This document shows, piece after piece, positions 26,897-36,261 of a stretch of 64,000 nucleotides of DNA (the first letter of the stretch is position 1; the number at the start of each line of letters is the position of its first letter). A program made the translations under genes and the position numbers. This DNA comes from an uncultured Draconibacterium sp. (GTDB lineage: Bacteria > Bacteroidota > Bacteroidia > Bacteroidales > Prolixibacteraceae): NCBI RefSeq assembly GCF_963675585.1, contig NZ_OY776414.1, positions 1,157,001 to 1,221,000 of the forward strand, read 5' to 3'. The notes beneath the pieces are model-generated. The model was not told the origin of the DNA and did not search any database. It saw only the letters and a list, made by a program, of their open reading frames with translations.

Positions 26897-27340
26897 ATGA
26901 GTTTAGTAAAATTTCACAATCCAGCGTACAACGCAAACAACGTTTTAGTTAATGAGTTATTTAACAACTTCTTTAAAAACGATTACAGTGAACAATACGT
27001 AAAAAATGGGGCAAAACCAGCCACAAATGTATTTGAAACTGAAAAAGATTTCAAAATCGAAGTTTTACTTCCGGGTTTTGTTAAAGAGGATGTAAATCTG
27101 AATGTGCACAATAACATTTTAACCATTAAAGTTGACAAAGAGAAAGAAGAAAAAGCGGTAGAGTACAAATATGCACACCGCGAATTTGGAGTCTATAATT
27201 TTGAAAAACAATACAAGCTGCCAAAATCGGTGGATACCGAAAAAATTGAAGCAAAATTTGAGAACGGTATTTTAGTTCTTAATCTACCTAAAAAGGAGGA
27301 AGCTTTACCAAAGGCGCCGGTTGATATTAAAATTGCATAA
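26897..27340 (+). CDS. Hsp20/alpha-crystallin small heat-shock protein
   Basis: A 147-residue ATP-independent holdase. The alpha-crystallin domain (about 38-135) begins TNVFETEKDFKIEVLLPGF and contains the conserved AHREFGVYNFEKQYKLPKSVD and FENGILVLNLPKKEE (the G-x-L element), with a C-terminal P-V-D-I-K-I tail corresponding to the IxI assembly motif. The start is preceded by AAAAGGAGAAA, a good Shine-Dalgarno sequence, unusual among the genes here and consistent with strong expression. Monocistronic with its own terminator. Confidence 0.95.
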   Translation: MSLVKFHNPAYNANNVLVNELFNNFFKNDYSEQYVKNGAKPATNVFETEKDFKIEVLLPGFVKEDVNLNVHNNILTIKVDKEKEEKAVEYKYAHREFGVYNFEKQYKLPKSVDTEKIEAKFENGILVLNLPKKEEALPKAPVDIKIA

Positions 27341-27366
27341 TTAATAGTTGAATGGATTTAATAGTT

Positions 27367-27404
27367 GAAAGCCTGCTTGTTGTAACAAGCAGGCTTTCTT
27401 TGTT
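27367..27404 (+). terminator. Terminator of hsp20
   Basis: A perfect 15-bp inverted repeat (27367-27381 with 27384-27398; core AAAGCCTGCTTG) is followed by TTTGTTTTTT, 26 bp after the stop codon. Confidence 0.93.
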
Positions 27405-27532
27405 TTTTATTTCATGTTTTATTTGATTTAGGTATTACAAATTGTAAATTTATTTTGCATTTAATTTATAAGTGTTATATTTACACTTTAAATGAATTGA
27501 AAACCTAATTCAATAATTAAATAAAACTAATC

Positions 27533-29473
27533 ATGTGTAGAACTATCCTGTTCTCAGTATTAATAGTATCTCTCACGTTAGTGGCCGGTGCAATGAACTA
27601 TGAACTAAAATCACCTGATGGGAGTATAGTTGTGAATGTTTCGGTCGATAACGAGATTAACTATACCATAAGTTTCAATGGTGAAAAAATAATCAGCCCG
27701 TCAACCCTTGGTTTTACTTTTAAGCAGGCACCTCCAATAGGCAATAAACTGGAGGTTTTATCATTTAAAGAATATTCAACAGACGAAACCTGGACTCCGG
27801 TACTAAAACGATTTGATAGAATCAGGAACAATTACAAAGCATTACGAATAGAAACTCAGGAAACTAAATTTCCTCAACGAAAAATGACACTGGAGTTTCG
27901 CGCATTTAACGATGGGATAGCATTTAGAACTGAATTTCCGGAACAATTTGGTGAACGGGAGAATGTAATTACCAATGAATTGACTCAGTTTAACTTTTCT
28001 GGCGATTTTACGTGCTGGGCTGTGAATTACGGAAGTTATACCACTTCGCAGGAAGTAGAATTTTTTGAACGTAAAATTGCGGACATTACATCTGAAATGG
28101 TAATCGGTTTGCCAATGACGGTTAAGGTGACAGACGAATGTTATGTTGCAATTACAGAGGCTGCATTGGTGGATTATGCCGGAATGTACCTGAAAACTGA
28201 TACCCGATCGAATGGTTTAACGTTACGCAGTGCATTGGCTCCCGCAAAAGGACAGGCTGAAAATAGCGATAAAGTCGTTTTTAAAACACCTCATAAAACA
28301 CCCTGGAGAGTTATTATGATCGGTGATGCTCCGGGTAAACTGGTTGAATCGGAAATCGTTCAGAATTTGAATGAGCCCTGTGCCATTGAAGATCCATCGT
28401 GGATTAAACCCGGAATTAGTGCCTGGGATCATTGGTGGAGTGGTGAAGTTAAAATGGAACAATCTGTAATTCTTGAATACATTGATCTGGCCGCTTCAAT
28501 GGGTTGGCCGTATATGTTAATCGACTGGCAATGGTATGGTGAATTTAATACCGAAAAGGCAGATATTAAAACAGTAGCCCCTCAATTGAACATGCCTGAA
28601 ATACTCGATTATGCCAAAAGTAAAAACGTAAAATGCTGGTTGTGGATGTACAACACCGATGTAGACCGTTTTGATTTTGAAGAAGCCTGTGCTTTGTATG
28701 AAAAATGGGGGATTGCCGGAATTAAAATAGATTTTATGGATAGCGATGCCCAGGCAATGGTAAACTGGTATCACCGGGTTGTTAAAACTGCTGCAAAATA
28801 TCATTTAATGGTCGATTTTCACGGTGCGTATAAACCAACAGGGTGGCGTCGTACTTATCCGAACCTGATGACCCGCGAGGGAGTGATGGGCAACGAATAC
28901 AATAAATGGTCGTTGCGGGTTACTCCCGAACACATGTGTACCTTACCATTTACCAGAATGCTGGCAGGACCAATGGATTTTACTCCGGGTGGTTTTTTAA
29001 ACAGAAATCCGGATAAATTTTTGAACGGTACACCGGCAAATGTGTTGGGAACACGCTGTAATACCCTGGCGCAGTTTGTAATTTACGACAGCCCTTACAC
29101 TGTTGCATGCGATCATCCTGATAATTACAAGGGAGAAGTTGGAGTAGAATTTCTTCAAAAAGTACAAGCGGTTTGGGATGATACAAAAGTTTTAAACGGT
29201 GCAATTAGCGAGTACATTACAATGGCTCGACGAAGTGGCAAAAACTGGTTTGTTGGTGCAATGACAAACAGCGAAGCCAGGGAGTTGGAAATTACACTCG
29301 ACTTTTTACCCGAAGGAGAATTTAAAATGACCAGTTTTTCGGATAACAAAAAAACAAAACAGGATGCTGAATCGGCTGAAAAAGCTGAACGTAGAGTTGG
29401 AAAAGACGATTCGGTAAAAATAAAAATGCAGGCCGGTGGCGGTTTTGTGGCAGTATTTGAACCGGTAGAATAA
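27533..29473 (+). CDS. Glycoside hydrolase family 97 (retaining alpha-galactosidase / beta-L-arabinopyranosidase type)
   Basis: A 646-residue secreted enzyme. A signal peptide (about 1-20) is followed by the N-terminal beta-sandwich (about 24-280, starting YELKSPDGSIVVNV), a TIM barrel with GISAWDHWWSG and WGIAGIKIDFMDSDAQ (about 396-411), TREGVMGNEYNKW (about 447-459) and PMDFTPGGF, and a C-terminal beta domain. The Asp in KIDFMD and the Glu in REGVMG match the nucleophile and acid/base of the retaining GH97 branch rather than the inverting SusB branch. Calcium is normally required. AraD and AraB genes follow directly, which favours release of L-arabinose. The Lys/Ala/Glu-rich segment near residue 605 is an odd low-complexity insert. 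Confidence 0.88.
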   Translation: MCRTILFSVLIVSLTLVAGAMNYELKSPDGSIVVNVSVDNEINYTISFNGEKIISPSTLGFTFKQAPPIGNKLEVLSFKEYSTDETWTPVLKRFDRIRNNYKALRIETQETKFPQRKMTLEFRAFNDGIAFRTEFPEQFGERENVITNELTQFNFSGDFTCWAVNYGSYTTSQEVEFFERKIADITSEMVIGLPMTVKVTDECYVAITEAALVDYAGMYLKTDTRSNGLTLRSALAPAKGQAENSDKVVFKTPHKTPWRVIMIGDAPGKLVESEIVQNLNEPCAIEDPSWIKPGISAWDHWWSGEVKMEQSVILEYIDLAASMGWPYMLIDWQWYGEFNTEKADIKTVAPQLNMPEILDYAKSKNVKCWLWMYNTDVDRFDFEEACALYEKWGIAGIKIDFMDSDAQAMVNWYHRVVKTAAKYHLMVDFHGAYKPTGWRRTYPNLMTREGVMGNEYNKWSLRVTPEHMCTLPFTRMLAGPMDFTPGGFLNRNPDKFLNGTPANVLGTRCNTLAQFVIYDSPYTVACDHPDNYKGEVGVEFLQKVQAVWDDTKVLNGAISEYITMARRSGKNWFVGAMTNSEARELEITLDFLPEGEFKMTSFSDNKKTKQDAESAEKAERRVGKDDSVKIKMQAGGGFVAVFEPVE

Positions 29474-29566
29474 AACCTAATGTGGTTTAAACAGTAAACA
29501 GATTTATAAATTAGAACTGCGGTTAATTTGTAACAGTAATAAACGGCAGAAAGAAGTTAAAATATC

Positions 29567-30250
29567 ATGCTCGAAAAATTAAAAGAAGAAGTATTCCAGG
29601 CCAATCTCGACCTTGTTAAACATGGTCTGGTAATTTTTACATGGGGAAATGTAAGTGGAATTGACAGAGAGAAAGGATTGGTAGTAATTAAACCAAGTGG
29701 TGTTTCGTACGAAAAAATGAAGCCCAAAGATATGGTTGTGCTAAATCTTTACGGACAAGTTGTAGAAGGAAACTTAAAGCCTTCAAGCGATACACCAACG
29801 CATTTGGTTTTGTATCGCCAGTTCGAAAATATTGGAGGTGTGGTTCACACGCATTCCGAGTGGGCAACCAGCTGGGCACAGGCAGGTAAAGGTATTCCGG
29901 CAGTTGGAACAACACAAGCTGACTATTTTTATGGCGAAATTCCTTGCACACGCAAAATGACCAAAGAAGAAATTGAAGGTGAATACGAACTGGAAACAGG
30001 AAAAGTAATTGTTGACCGTTTTAAGGATATGGATGCAGATTCAGTTCCGGGAGTATTGGTGAACAATCATGGCCCGTTTTCGTGGGGAAAAGATGCGCAC
30101 GATGCAGTACACAACGCTGTTGTTATGGAAGAGGTCGCAAAAATGACATTCAGAACATTTCAGCTCAATCCCGAAACAACAATGGATCAGGTATTACTCG
30201 ACAAACATTTTTTGCGTAAGCACGGTAAAAACGCGTATTACGGACAATAG
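29567..30250 (+). CDS. araD: L-ribulose-5-phosphate 4-epimerase
   Basis: A 227-residue class II aldolase-fold enzyme converting L-ribulose-5-phosphate to D-xylulose-5-phosphate. Visible residues: TWGNVSGID (about 26-34), [10 protein letters not shown] (phosphate loop, about 44-53), [12 protein letters not shown], the zinc-binding [12 protein letters not shown] (two His, about 94-96), the later [11 protein letters not shown] (third His, about 168) and catalytic acidic residues before it. Length equals E. coli AraD. It is 76 bp before araB in the same direction, forming an araDB pair. araA is absent from the window. Confidence 0.95.
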   Translation: MLEKLKEEVFQANLDLVKHGLVIFTWGNVSGIDREKGLVVIKPSGVSYEKMKPKDMVVLNLYGQVVEGNLKPSSDTPTHLVLYRQFENIGGVVHTHSEWATSWAQAGKGIPAVGTTQADYFYGEIPCTRKMTKEEIEGEYELETGKVIVDRFKDMDADSVPGVLVNNHGPFSWGKDAHDAVHNAVVMEEVAKMTFRTFQLNPETTMDQVLLDKHFLRKHGKNAYYGQ

Positions 30251-30325
30251 AAATCAGTTCAAAGTTCAATGTTTAAAGTTCAAAATTTTAAGAAAATCAA
30301 AAATACTAATCAATAATAAATTGTT

Positions 30326-31990
30326 ATGGCAAAATATACAATCGGCTTAGATTATGGTTCGGACTCGGTTCGTTCTTTAATTGTAAATGTAGAAACTGGA
30401 GAAGAAGTGGCCAGTGTAGTTTTTAACTATCCGCGCTGGCAAAAACAAATGTATTGCGATGCTCCAAACAACCAATTCCGTCAACATCCGAAAGATTATT
30501 TGGAAGGTTTGGAATACACGATAGTTGAAGCGTTAAAACAGTGTCCGGAAGGCGTTGCTGAAAATGTAGTTGGAATTTCGGTTGACACTACCGGTTCTAC
30601 TCCGGTTGCAGTTGACGAAAAAGGAACACCACTGGCGTTAACTGCCGGTTTTGAGGAAAATCCAAACGCCATGTTTGTTTTGTGGAAAGACCACACCGCA
30701 GTAAAAGAGGCAGATCAGATTAATGAACTGGCCAAAAAATGGGAGGTGGATTTTACCAAATTTGAAGGTGGTATTTACTCGTCGGAGTGGTTTTGGGCGA
30801 AGTTGCTCCACGTAATTCGCGAAGATGCCGGTGTGTATCGCGCTGCTTATTCGTGGGTGGAACATTGCGACTGGATTCCTGCTGTTTTAACCGGCGATAC
30901 GAATCCAAAAACATTAAAACGCAGTCGTTGCGCTGCCGGGCATAAAGCAATGTGGCACGAAGCTTTCGGCGGATTACCGGCTGAAGAATTTTTGGTAGAG
31001 CTTGATCCGCTGCTTTCGGGATTAAAAGACAGACTTTACAAAGAAACATATACCTGCGATGTGGCAGCAGGAAAATTATCTGCTGAATGGGCAGAAAAAT
31101 TAGGACTTTCAACCGATGTTGTAATTGGCGTTGGTGCTTTCGATGCGCATCTTGGTGCTGTTGGAGCAGAAATTGAGCCGTATTACCTTTCAAAAGTAAT
31201 GGGTACTTCTACCTGCGATATGTTGATTGCTCCAATGGAAGAAGTGGGTGATAAACTGGTAAACGGTATTTGCGGACAAGTTGATGGTTCAATTATCCCC
31301 GGTATGATGGGACTGGAAGCCGGTCAATCGGCATTTGGCGATATTTATGCATGGTTTAAGCGACTTCTTGAATGGCCGTTAAAAAACATTTTGGCCGAAT
31401 CGGAATTAATTGATGAAGCAACCAAACAGAAATTAATAGACGAAACTTCGGATAAGATAATAGCAAAATTAAGTGTTGAGGCAGAAAAAATTCCAATTGC
31501 AGAAAGCGGAATTGTAGCGCTCGACTGGATGAATGGTCGTCGTACTCCTGATGCCAACCAGGCTTTAAAAGGGGCAATTGCAGGCTTAAACCTTGGATCG
31601 GATGCGCCACGCATTTTCCGTGCTTTGGTTGAAGCAACAGCCTTTGGTTCAAGAGCAATTAACGATCGTTTTATTTCAGAAGGTGTTCGTATTGACGGAG
31701 TAATTGCACTGGGTGGTGTGGCTAAAAAATCGAAACTGGTAATGCAAATTGTTGCCGATGTTTTGGATATGCCAATTAAAGTTGCCCGTTCGGAACAAGC
31801 TTGTGCACTGGGAACAGCAATGGCTGCTGCTGTTGCTGCCGGAGTTTATTCAAATACTTCTGAAGCTCAGAAAAATATGGGTGGAGGTATCGAAACTGAA
31901 TATCATCCGATTCCTGAAAACGTAGAGAAATACAAAGCACTCTACGAAAAGTATCAAAGCTTTGGAAAATTTGTTGAATTTGAATTTTAG
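30326..31990 (+). CDS. araB: Ribulokinase
   Basis: A 554-residue FGGY-family sugar kinase that phosphorylates L-ribulose. The N-terminal ATPase fold opens with IGLDYGSDSVRSLIVN. VGISVDTTGSTPV and the long kinase core follow, with GVGAFDAHLGAVGAE (catalytic Asp), KVMGTSTCDML and the second FGGY-type signature GVIALGGVAKKSKLVMQIVADVLDMPI near residue 460. Length matches AraB (about 560), longer than xylulokinase. Its pairing with araD fixes the pathway as L-arabinose catabolism through the pentose phosphate route. Confidence 0.95.
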   Translation: MAKYTIGLDYGSDSVRSLIVNVETGEEVASVVFNYPRWQKQMYCDAPNNQFRQHPKDYLEGLEYTIVEALKQCPEGVAENVVGISVDTTGSTPVAVDEKGTPLALTAGFEENPNAMFVLWKDHTAVKEADQINELAKKWEVDFTKFEGGIYSSEWFWAKLLHVIREDAGVYRAAYSWVEHCDWIPAVLTGDTNPKTLKRSRCAAGHKAMWHEAFGGLPAEEFLVELDPLLSGLKDRLYKETYTCDVAAGKLSAEWAEKLGLSTDVVIGVGAFDAHLGAVGAEIEPYYLSKVMGTSTCDMLIAPMEEVGDKLVNGICGQVDGSIIPGMMGLEAGQSAFGDIYAWFKRLLEWPLKNILAESELIDEATKQKLIDETSDKIIAKLSVEAEKIPIAESGIVALDWMNGRRTPDANQALKGAIAGLNLGSDAPRIFRALVEATAFGSRAINDRFISEGVRIDGVIALGGVAKKSKLVMQIVADVLDMPIKVARSEQACALGTAMAAAVAAGVYSNTSEAQKNMGGGIETEYHPIPENVEKYKALYEKYQSFGKFVEFEF

Positions 31991-32010
31991 TAGAATTAAT
32001 AATTAGTTTT

Positions 32011-32050
32011 AGTAAGGGTTTCACTTTTAGTGAAGCCCTTACTTTTTTTC
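32011..32050 (+). terminator. Terminator of araDB
   Basis: A 15-bp stem (32011-32025 with 32029-32043, one G-T pair; core GTAAGGG/CCCTTAC) with a 3-nt loop is followed by a T tract, 21 bp after the araB stop. Confidence 0.93.
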
Positions 32051-32207
32051 AAACTTTCTTCCCCGAAGAGTCCAATCCCTCAATTCGCGATTAATTTGTA
32101 TCATTTCATGTGGTTTTATACTTATGTAAGATTATTATTTAACATTTTTGCGTCATACGTGTTTTGTAGTTTTAATACACATTAATTTTTAGATTTTGAA
32201 AGCATTT

Positions 32208-33302
32208 ATGAATACGATAATAATTTTACTGGTAGTAATTGTAGTACTTGTTATTGCCATTACAAACCAAAATAAGTTTGGGGCTATACCAAAAGGCGAA
32301 CGTTTTGAACGAATAAAAAAGTCGCCAAATTTTAAAGACGGTAAATTTCAGAATTTGAGTGAAACACCTCAAATGTCGGAAGAAGCGAGGTTTTCGACAA
32401 TGCTTAAAGAACTCTTCTTTTCAAAAAACAAAAGACCCGAAAATCCAATTCCATCCATTAAAACCGATTTGCATTCTTTAAATCCGAATGAGGATGTAAT
32501 TGTTTGGTTTGGGCATTCATCGTATTTTATACAAATCGATGGGAAAAAGATTCTTGTCGATCCGGTTTTTAGTGGTTCTGCGTCACCTTTTTCATTTAAT
32601 GTAAAAGCATTCGACGGAAGTAATTTTTACCAGCCGGACGACATTCCTGAAATTGATTATTTGGTAATAACACATGATCACTGGGATCATTTGGACTATA
32701 AAACGGTTCTGGAGCTGAAACCTAAAACAAACAGAATTATTACCGGCTTAGGTGTTGGAACTCATTTTGAGAAATGGGGATTTGAAACTTCAAAAATTGT
32801 TGAGACCGATTGGTTTGAAGATGTTCTTTTAGACGATGGATTTCGTTTTTATTGTACGCCGGCCCGCCATTTTTCGGGACGTGGTTTAAAACACAAAAGA
32901 TCGCTTTGGGTATCGTTTTTATTGGAAACACCAGGTAAAAAGATTTTTATTGGAGGCGATGGCGGATACGATGCTCATTTTAAAGAAATTGGCAAAAAAT
33001 ACGGCCCCATCGATTTGGCAATCCTGGAAAACGGTCAGTACAATAAAGCGTGGAAATACATTCACATGATGCCGGAACAGGTTTTACAGGCTGCCGTTGA
33101 TCTGAATGCAAAACGGATTTTTCCGGTACATTCAGGAAAATTTGCGCTGGCAAATCATGCCTGGGACGAACCATTAAAACGAATTACTGAATTGAATAAG
33201 AATACAATTCCATTGGTAACTCCGCAGATTGGTGAACTGGTGTACCTAAATGAAACTCAGCAAACATTTACAAAATGGTGGTTAAATGTTGATATGCAAT
33301 AA
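32208..33302 (+). CDS. Metallo-beta-lactamase-fold hydrolase (UlaG/NAPE-PLD-like), membrane-anchored
   Basis: A 364-residue protein. The N-terminal hydrophobic helix (MNTIIILLVVIVVLVIAI) anchors it or acts as a signal. The hydrolase core has VIVWFGHSSYFIQIDGKKILVDPVFS (about 98-123), the metal motif ITHDHWDHLD (HxHxDH, about 152-161), PARHFSGRG with the third His, GGDGGYDAHF (bridging Asp) and a final HSGKF. This order is that of the NAPE-PLD/RomA-UlaG group, whose members hydrolyse phosphodiesters or lactones; the substrate is unknown. The ATG at 32208 is preferred to a TTG four codons earlier. Confidence 0.88.
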   Translation: MNTIIILLVVIVVLVIAITNQNKFGAIPKGERFERIKKSPNFKDGKFQNLSETPQMSEEARFSTMLKELFFSKNKRPENPIPSIKTDLHSLNPNEDVIVWFGHSSYFIQIDGKKILVDPVFSGSASPFSFNVKAFDGSNFYQPDDIPEIDYLVITHDHWDHLDYKTVLELKPKTNRIITGLGVGTHFEKWGFETSKIVETDWFEDVLLDDGFRFYCTPARHFSGRGLKHKRSLWVSFLLETPGKKIFIGGDGGYDAHFKEIGKKYGPIDLAILENGQYNKAWKYIHMMPEQVLQAAVDLNAKRIFPVHSGKFALANHAWDEPLKRITELNKNTIPLVTPQIGELVYLNETQQTFTKWWLNVDMQ

Positions 33303-33327
33303 ATAATACTAGCGATAATATTTTTGC

Positions 33328-34653
33328 TTATTCCTCTTCAAAACAGTAGAGCGATTTAAATCCACGTAACAAAAGTTGATTGCCAACAACTACTGGCGAT
33401 GCATGAAAGTTATCATCCAGAGTATTTGATGATAGTATCTCAAAGTTGTTACCGGCCTTAATTACCAGGCAAATATCTTTAGCAGCAATGTAAATTCGAT
33501 CGGCCACTCCGGTTGGCGACGAAAATATGGAACTGATACCTTCCAGTTTTTGTTTGGAGTAGTTGATTGTTCCGTCTTTTGCATCGAGGCATGAAATATA
33601 GCCATTATTTACCCTCAAAAAATAAAGCTTTCCATCCATTAAAACCGGATTTGGAGTATAGGGTGTTTCTCCTTCGTGTTTCCATAAAATGCTCTTGGTT
33701 TCGCTAATATCACCTTGGGCAGTAGTTAAATCAATGGCTTGCAGGGCAGTTCCTCTAAAACCACTCATTACAAACAAAATTCCATCGGCATAAACCGGAT
33801 TTGGAATTACATTTGCCGTTAATCCGGTACTGGTCCAAAGGAGTTCTCCGGTTTCAAAATCGTTGCTTCTAACGTTTGTTGTGGCACTTGTAATTACCTG
33901 GGTTTTTCCGTTGGCTTCAATAACAAATGGTGTCGACCACGAAGTACGCTCGTCGCGCTCCAACTTCCAAATGTCTTCGCCTGTTTTTTTATTTATGGCA
34001 AACAGTAACGATTCTCCTTCATGATCCCACTGAATAAAAATCCGGTCACCGTAAAGGTAAGGTGAGGCACCTTCCCCAAAACTCATACGCTTTTCCATCT
34101 GTCCAAAATCGCGTTTCCAGATTATGTTGCCCTCAAAATCGAGGCAGAATAAACCGCGCGAACCAAAATAAGCATAAATGTATTCACCATCGGTGCAAGG
34201 CGAATTGGATGCCCAGCTGCCCAAATCGTGGGTGCTTTCCTGCGGTAATTCGCGTGCAACTGTGGTTTCCCATTCAATTTTGCCGTTTTCCCGATTTACT
34301 AAAATTACTTTGAACTCATGTATCAGGTCGGTTTTCGTGCCCGACATTCTGCGTTGACCTTCGCTTTCTTCTTTTTCTTCCAGTTCAATTTTTTCATCAG
34401 TTTGAACAGCAGTCTGAACAATGATCTTATCTTCCCAAACAATTGGAGTTGCGTGTCCTTTCCCCGGTATTTCTGTTTTCCATTTCAGGTTTTTAGTTTC
34501 ACTGAACTCAATCGGTGGATTGCCTTTTATGGCTGCACCGGTTCCCAGCGGACCGCGCCATTGAGCCCAGTTATCAGCATCGATGTTTTGAGAAAAGCCG
34601 ATTGAAGCAAGAAAAAATGTAAAAAGAATGGTGAAAGTTAGCCTGGTTTTCAT
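33328..34653 (-). CDS. Secreted PQQ-like beta-propeller protein
   Basis: A 441-residue exported protein (signal peptide about 1-21, ending IGFSQN). It contains repeated propeller blades of the PQQ/quinoprotein type: NWAQWRGPLGTG, NLKWKTEIPGKGHATPIVWEDKI, NRENGKIEWET, LDFEGNIIWKRDF, AINKKTGEDIWKLERD, DFETGELLWTSTG and LDAKDGTINYSK. The opening WAQWRGP is characteristic of a family widespread in Bacteroidota and Planctomycetes. The blades probably serve as a scaffold; PQQ binding or enzymatic activity cannot be concluded. The gene converges on the metallo-hydrolase with 25 bp between stops. Confidence 0.85.
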   Translation of the reverse strand: MKTRLTFTILFTFFLASIGFSQNIDADNWAQWRGPLGTGAAIKGNPPIEFSETKNLKWKTEIPGKGHATPIVWEDKIIVQTAVQTDEKIELEEKEESEGQRRMSGTKTDLIHEFKVILVNRENGKIEWETTVARELPQESTHDLGSWASNSPCTDGEYIYAYFGSRGLFCLDFEGNIIWKRDFGQMEKRMSFGEGASPYLYGDRIFIQWDHEGESLLFAINKKTGEDIWKLERDERTSWSTPFVIEANGKTQVITSATTNVRSNDFETGELLWTSTGLTANVIPNPVYADGILFVMSGFRGTALQAIDLTTAQGDISETKSILWKHEGETPYTPNPVLMDGKLYFLRVNNGYISCLDAKDGTINYSKQKLEGISSIFSSPTGVADRIYIAAKDICLVIKAGNNFEILSSNTLDDNFHASPVVVGNQLLLRGFKSLYCFEEE

Positions 34654-34731
34654 AGTTGTTTCATTTTGGTTTACTTATTATCAGACTAAAATACAATATC
34701 AGGGTTTAATCCTTTGTATAAGTGCGGTAAT

Positions 34732-35442
34732 TTATGGTTCTGTTTCGAAACTATTTACCGTTTCGAATTGCCATATTTCCAAAAGTTGTGAAACCGGAAT
34801 TTCATAGGGCGAATAATTCCGGTTGGAGGAAACCAAAAGGAAATTTTTATCTTCTAATCGTTTGTAAACCAGTTTAAAAACAATTCCCTCGTCTTTGGTT
34901 ACAACAATGCAGGCTTTGCCGTCTTTTATGTGGCTCCAGTTTTCCACAAACGAACAGGTTACCCACGAACCTTCTTTTATGGGTAGCATCGAATCGCCCT
35001 GGATTTGAAAAGTGCGGTAGGTTTTTTCTTCAGGCAAAAAAGGAAGTTTAAATTTTGGCAGCCCTGAAATAAAGTCAAGATCGCCATAACTGTTTGTATA
35101 GCCGGCCTGTGCTTTTACCGGAACCATTTCAATGTTTTCTTTTCCTTCGTTATCCACCGAAATAGTGAGCAAACGCAATTTATTTCCGGTAATATCTACG
35201 TCGAAACCTTTTTCAATTTGCGAAAGCTGAAACTCGGACAATACTTCAAGCTGGTATTTTATAAGTGCATCCAGCGAAATGTTAAAATACTCTGCTATTT
35301 TTATGAGTACGCGAAAAGGGGGCTGTACATTTTTTTCGTAGCCCGAAAGGGTAGTGCGGGTAAGTTCCAGTTCGGCAGCCAAATCCATTTGCGATTTTTG
35401 GCGACGCGTTCTAAGAAATTTTAAGTTTTGTGCGAAGTACAT
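34732..35442 (-). CDS. XRE-family HTH / S24 (LexA-like) self-cleaving repressor
   Basis: A 236-residue regulator from the ATG at 35442. The N-terminal HTH (about 3-62) reads NLKFLRTRRQKSQMDLAAELELTRTTLSGYE. The C-terminal S24 peptidase domain has the likely Ala-Gly cleavage point in VPVKAQAGYTN, the nucleophile Ser in GDSMLPIKEG and the general-base Lys in IVFKLVYKR. RecA-stimulated self-cleavage, as in LexA and CI-like repressors, is expected. A longer start at 35463 would place the first codons inside a REP hairpin whose conserved CCATGC supplies an accidental ATG. It is divergent from the dinB-dnaE pair and is the likely repressor of that damage-tolerance cassette. Confidence 0.88.
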   Translation of the reverse strand: MYFAQNLKFLRTRRQKSQMDLAAELELTRTTLSGYEKNVQPPFRVLIKIAEYFNISLDALIKYQLEVLSEFQLSQIEKGFDVDITGNKLRLLTISVDNEGKENIEMVPVKAQAGYTNSYGDLDFISGLPKFKLPFLPEEKTYRTFQIQGDSMLPIKEGSWVTCSFVENWSHIKDGKACIVVTKDEGIVFKLVYKRLEDKNFLLVSSNRNYSPYEIPVSQLLEIWQFETVNSFETEP

Positions 35443-35457
35443 AGTTTTTTTGTTTTG

Positions 35458-35600
35458 CGCCATGCTTTAGCTTGGCGAATGTAATTATCAATATCAATCG
35501 GCTTTAGCCTTTACTATTTGAGAATATTTGTTGCAATTTTAATGGCTGAAGCCACTTCTGTTGTTGCTTTATAATTACCGGGCTAAAGCCACGGTGTAAA
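35458..35600. repeat. Inverted pair of REP-like units (R1, R2)
   Basis: R1 consists of hairpin CGCCA...TGGCG (35458-35477, loop TGCTTTAGCT) and GGCTTTAGCC (35500-35509). R2, reversed, has GGCTGAAGCC (35544-35553) and the hairpin ACCG...CGGT around GGCTAAAGCCA (35577-35595). Each unit is about 50-65 bp and carries the shared words GCTTTAGC and GGCTTTAGCC. R1 abuts the start of the S24 regulator gene. Confidence 0.8.
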
Positions 35601-35650
35601 AATTTCTTTTGTATTTTCATTTTACCGATTGTCGATGCTATTCTTATTTT

Positions 35651-35706
35651 ACACCATGCTTTAGCTTGGTGTTTATGGTTTATCAATACAAATTAGGCTT
35701 TAGCCT
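35651..35706 (+). repeat. REP-like unit R3 overlapping the transposase 3' end
   Basis: ACACCA...TGGTGT hairpin (35651-35672) with the loop word GCTTTAGC, then AGGCTTTAGCCT (35695-35706). The transposase stop codon (35700-35702) lies inside the second palindrome. Confidence 0.8.
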
Positions 35707-36134
35707 TTAAATACATTAAATCCATATTTCTGAATAAACTCCTGATATTCTTCCTCCCAGGTTTTCTTTTTATGATGTTCTTCCTGATTTTGAATATACT
35801 TTCTTACTGCGTTTACCTGCGATTCACTAACACTGACAGCAAAATATTCTTTTTGCCAGATTAGTTTCGGGTGGTTGTCTGTATTTTTATTGAACCCAAA
35901 AGATGACTCACCTTTGATTAATTGCATAACCTTTTCAATTGTTTGGTCATTCTTTAACCGAAAAAGACAATGTACATGGTTGTTGTATCCATAGACAACT
36001 TCCATTGGTATCTCTTTCTCAAGCGCATTTTTATGGATATGCTCAAAAAGTATTTTTCTTTTCTCTTGTGAAATAACTGGTTCTCTGTTTTTTACTGTCC
36101 AAACAGCATGAATCCAAATTTTTACGTATGACAT
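35700..36134 (-). CDS. REP-associated tyrosine transposase (RAYT, Y1_Tnp)
   Basis: A 144-residue Y1 HUH-type single-strand transposase. MSYVKIWIHAVWTVKNREPVI is the typical N-terminus, NNHVHCLFRL holds the HUH metal-binding pair (about 61-63), and the catalytic Tyr is in AVRKYIQNQEEHHKK (about 116). WQKEYFAVSVSES is the conserved WQxxYFxxSVS block. RAYTs nick and move REP hairpins; they are usually domesticated single-copy genes. The ATG at 36134 is used; an upstream in-frame extension to 36248 reads through REP DNA and is not part of the family. The protein looks intact. Confidence 0.93.
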   Translation of the reverse strand: MSYVKIWIHAVWTVKNREPVISQEKRKILFEHIHKNALEKEIPMEVVYGYNNHVHCLFRLKNDQTIEKVMQLIKGESSFGFNKNTDNHPKLIWQKEYFAVSVSESQVNAVRKYIQNQEEHHKKKTWEEEYQEFIQKYGFNVFKG

Positions 36135-36149
36135 AACTTTAAACTTAAA

Positions 36150-36202
36150 GGCTAAAGCCGTTTCTGCATTGTGTCTCACAATCACCGGGCTAAAGCACGG
36201 TG
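36150..36202 (-). repeat. REP-like unit R4
   Basis: GGCTAAAGCC (36150-36159) followed by the hairpin CACCG...CGGTG (36183-36202) around GGCTAAAGCA. It is the reverse-oriented partner of R3 on the upstream side of the transposase. Confidence 0.8.
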
Positions 36203-36261
36203 CAAAAAGTTTTTCTTCCAACTTCAATCTTCCAACTTTCTTTTTCAAATATAATAAAAAT

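Larger units (their letters stand above)
35651..36202 (-). mobile_element. REP-bounded RAYT unit
   Basis: The transposase gene is bracketed by REP units R3 (left, forward) and R4 (right, reversed), whose GGCTTTAGCC palindromes both face the gene. This is the arrangement expected for a REP-associated tyrosine transposase with its cognate REPs. It sits between the S24 regulator and dinB. No target duplication was identifiable by eye. Confidence 0.7.

Noticed and set aside
35504-35686. 60-codon reverse ORF between the S24 regulator and the transposase
   Set aside because: The sequence consists of REP hairpins R2 and part of R1/R3; the translation is repeat-derived.
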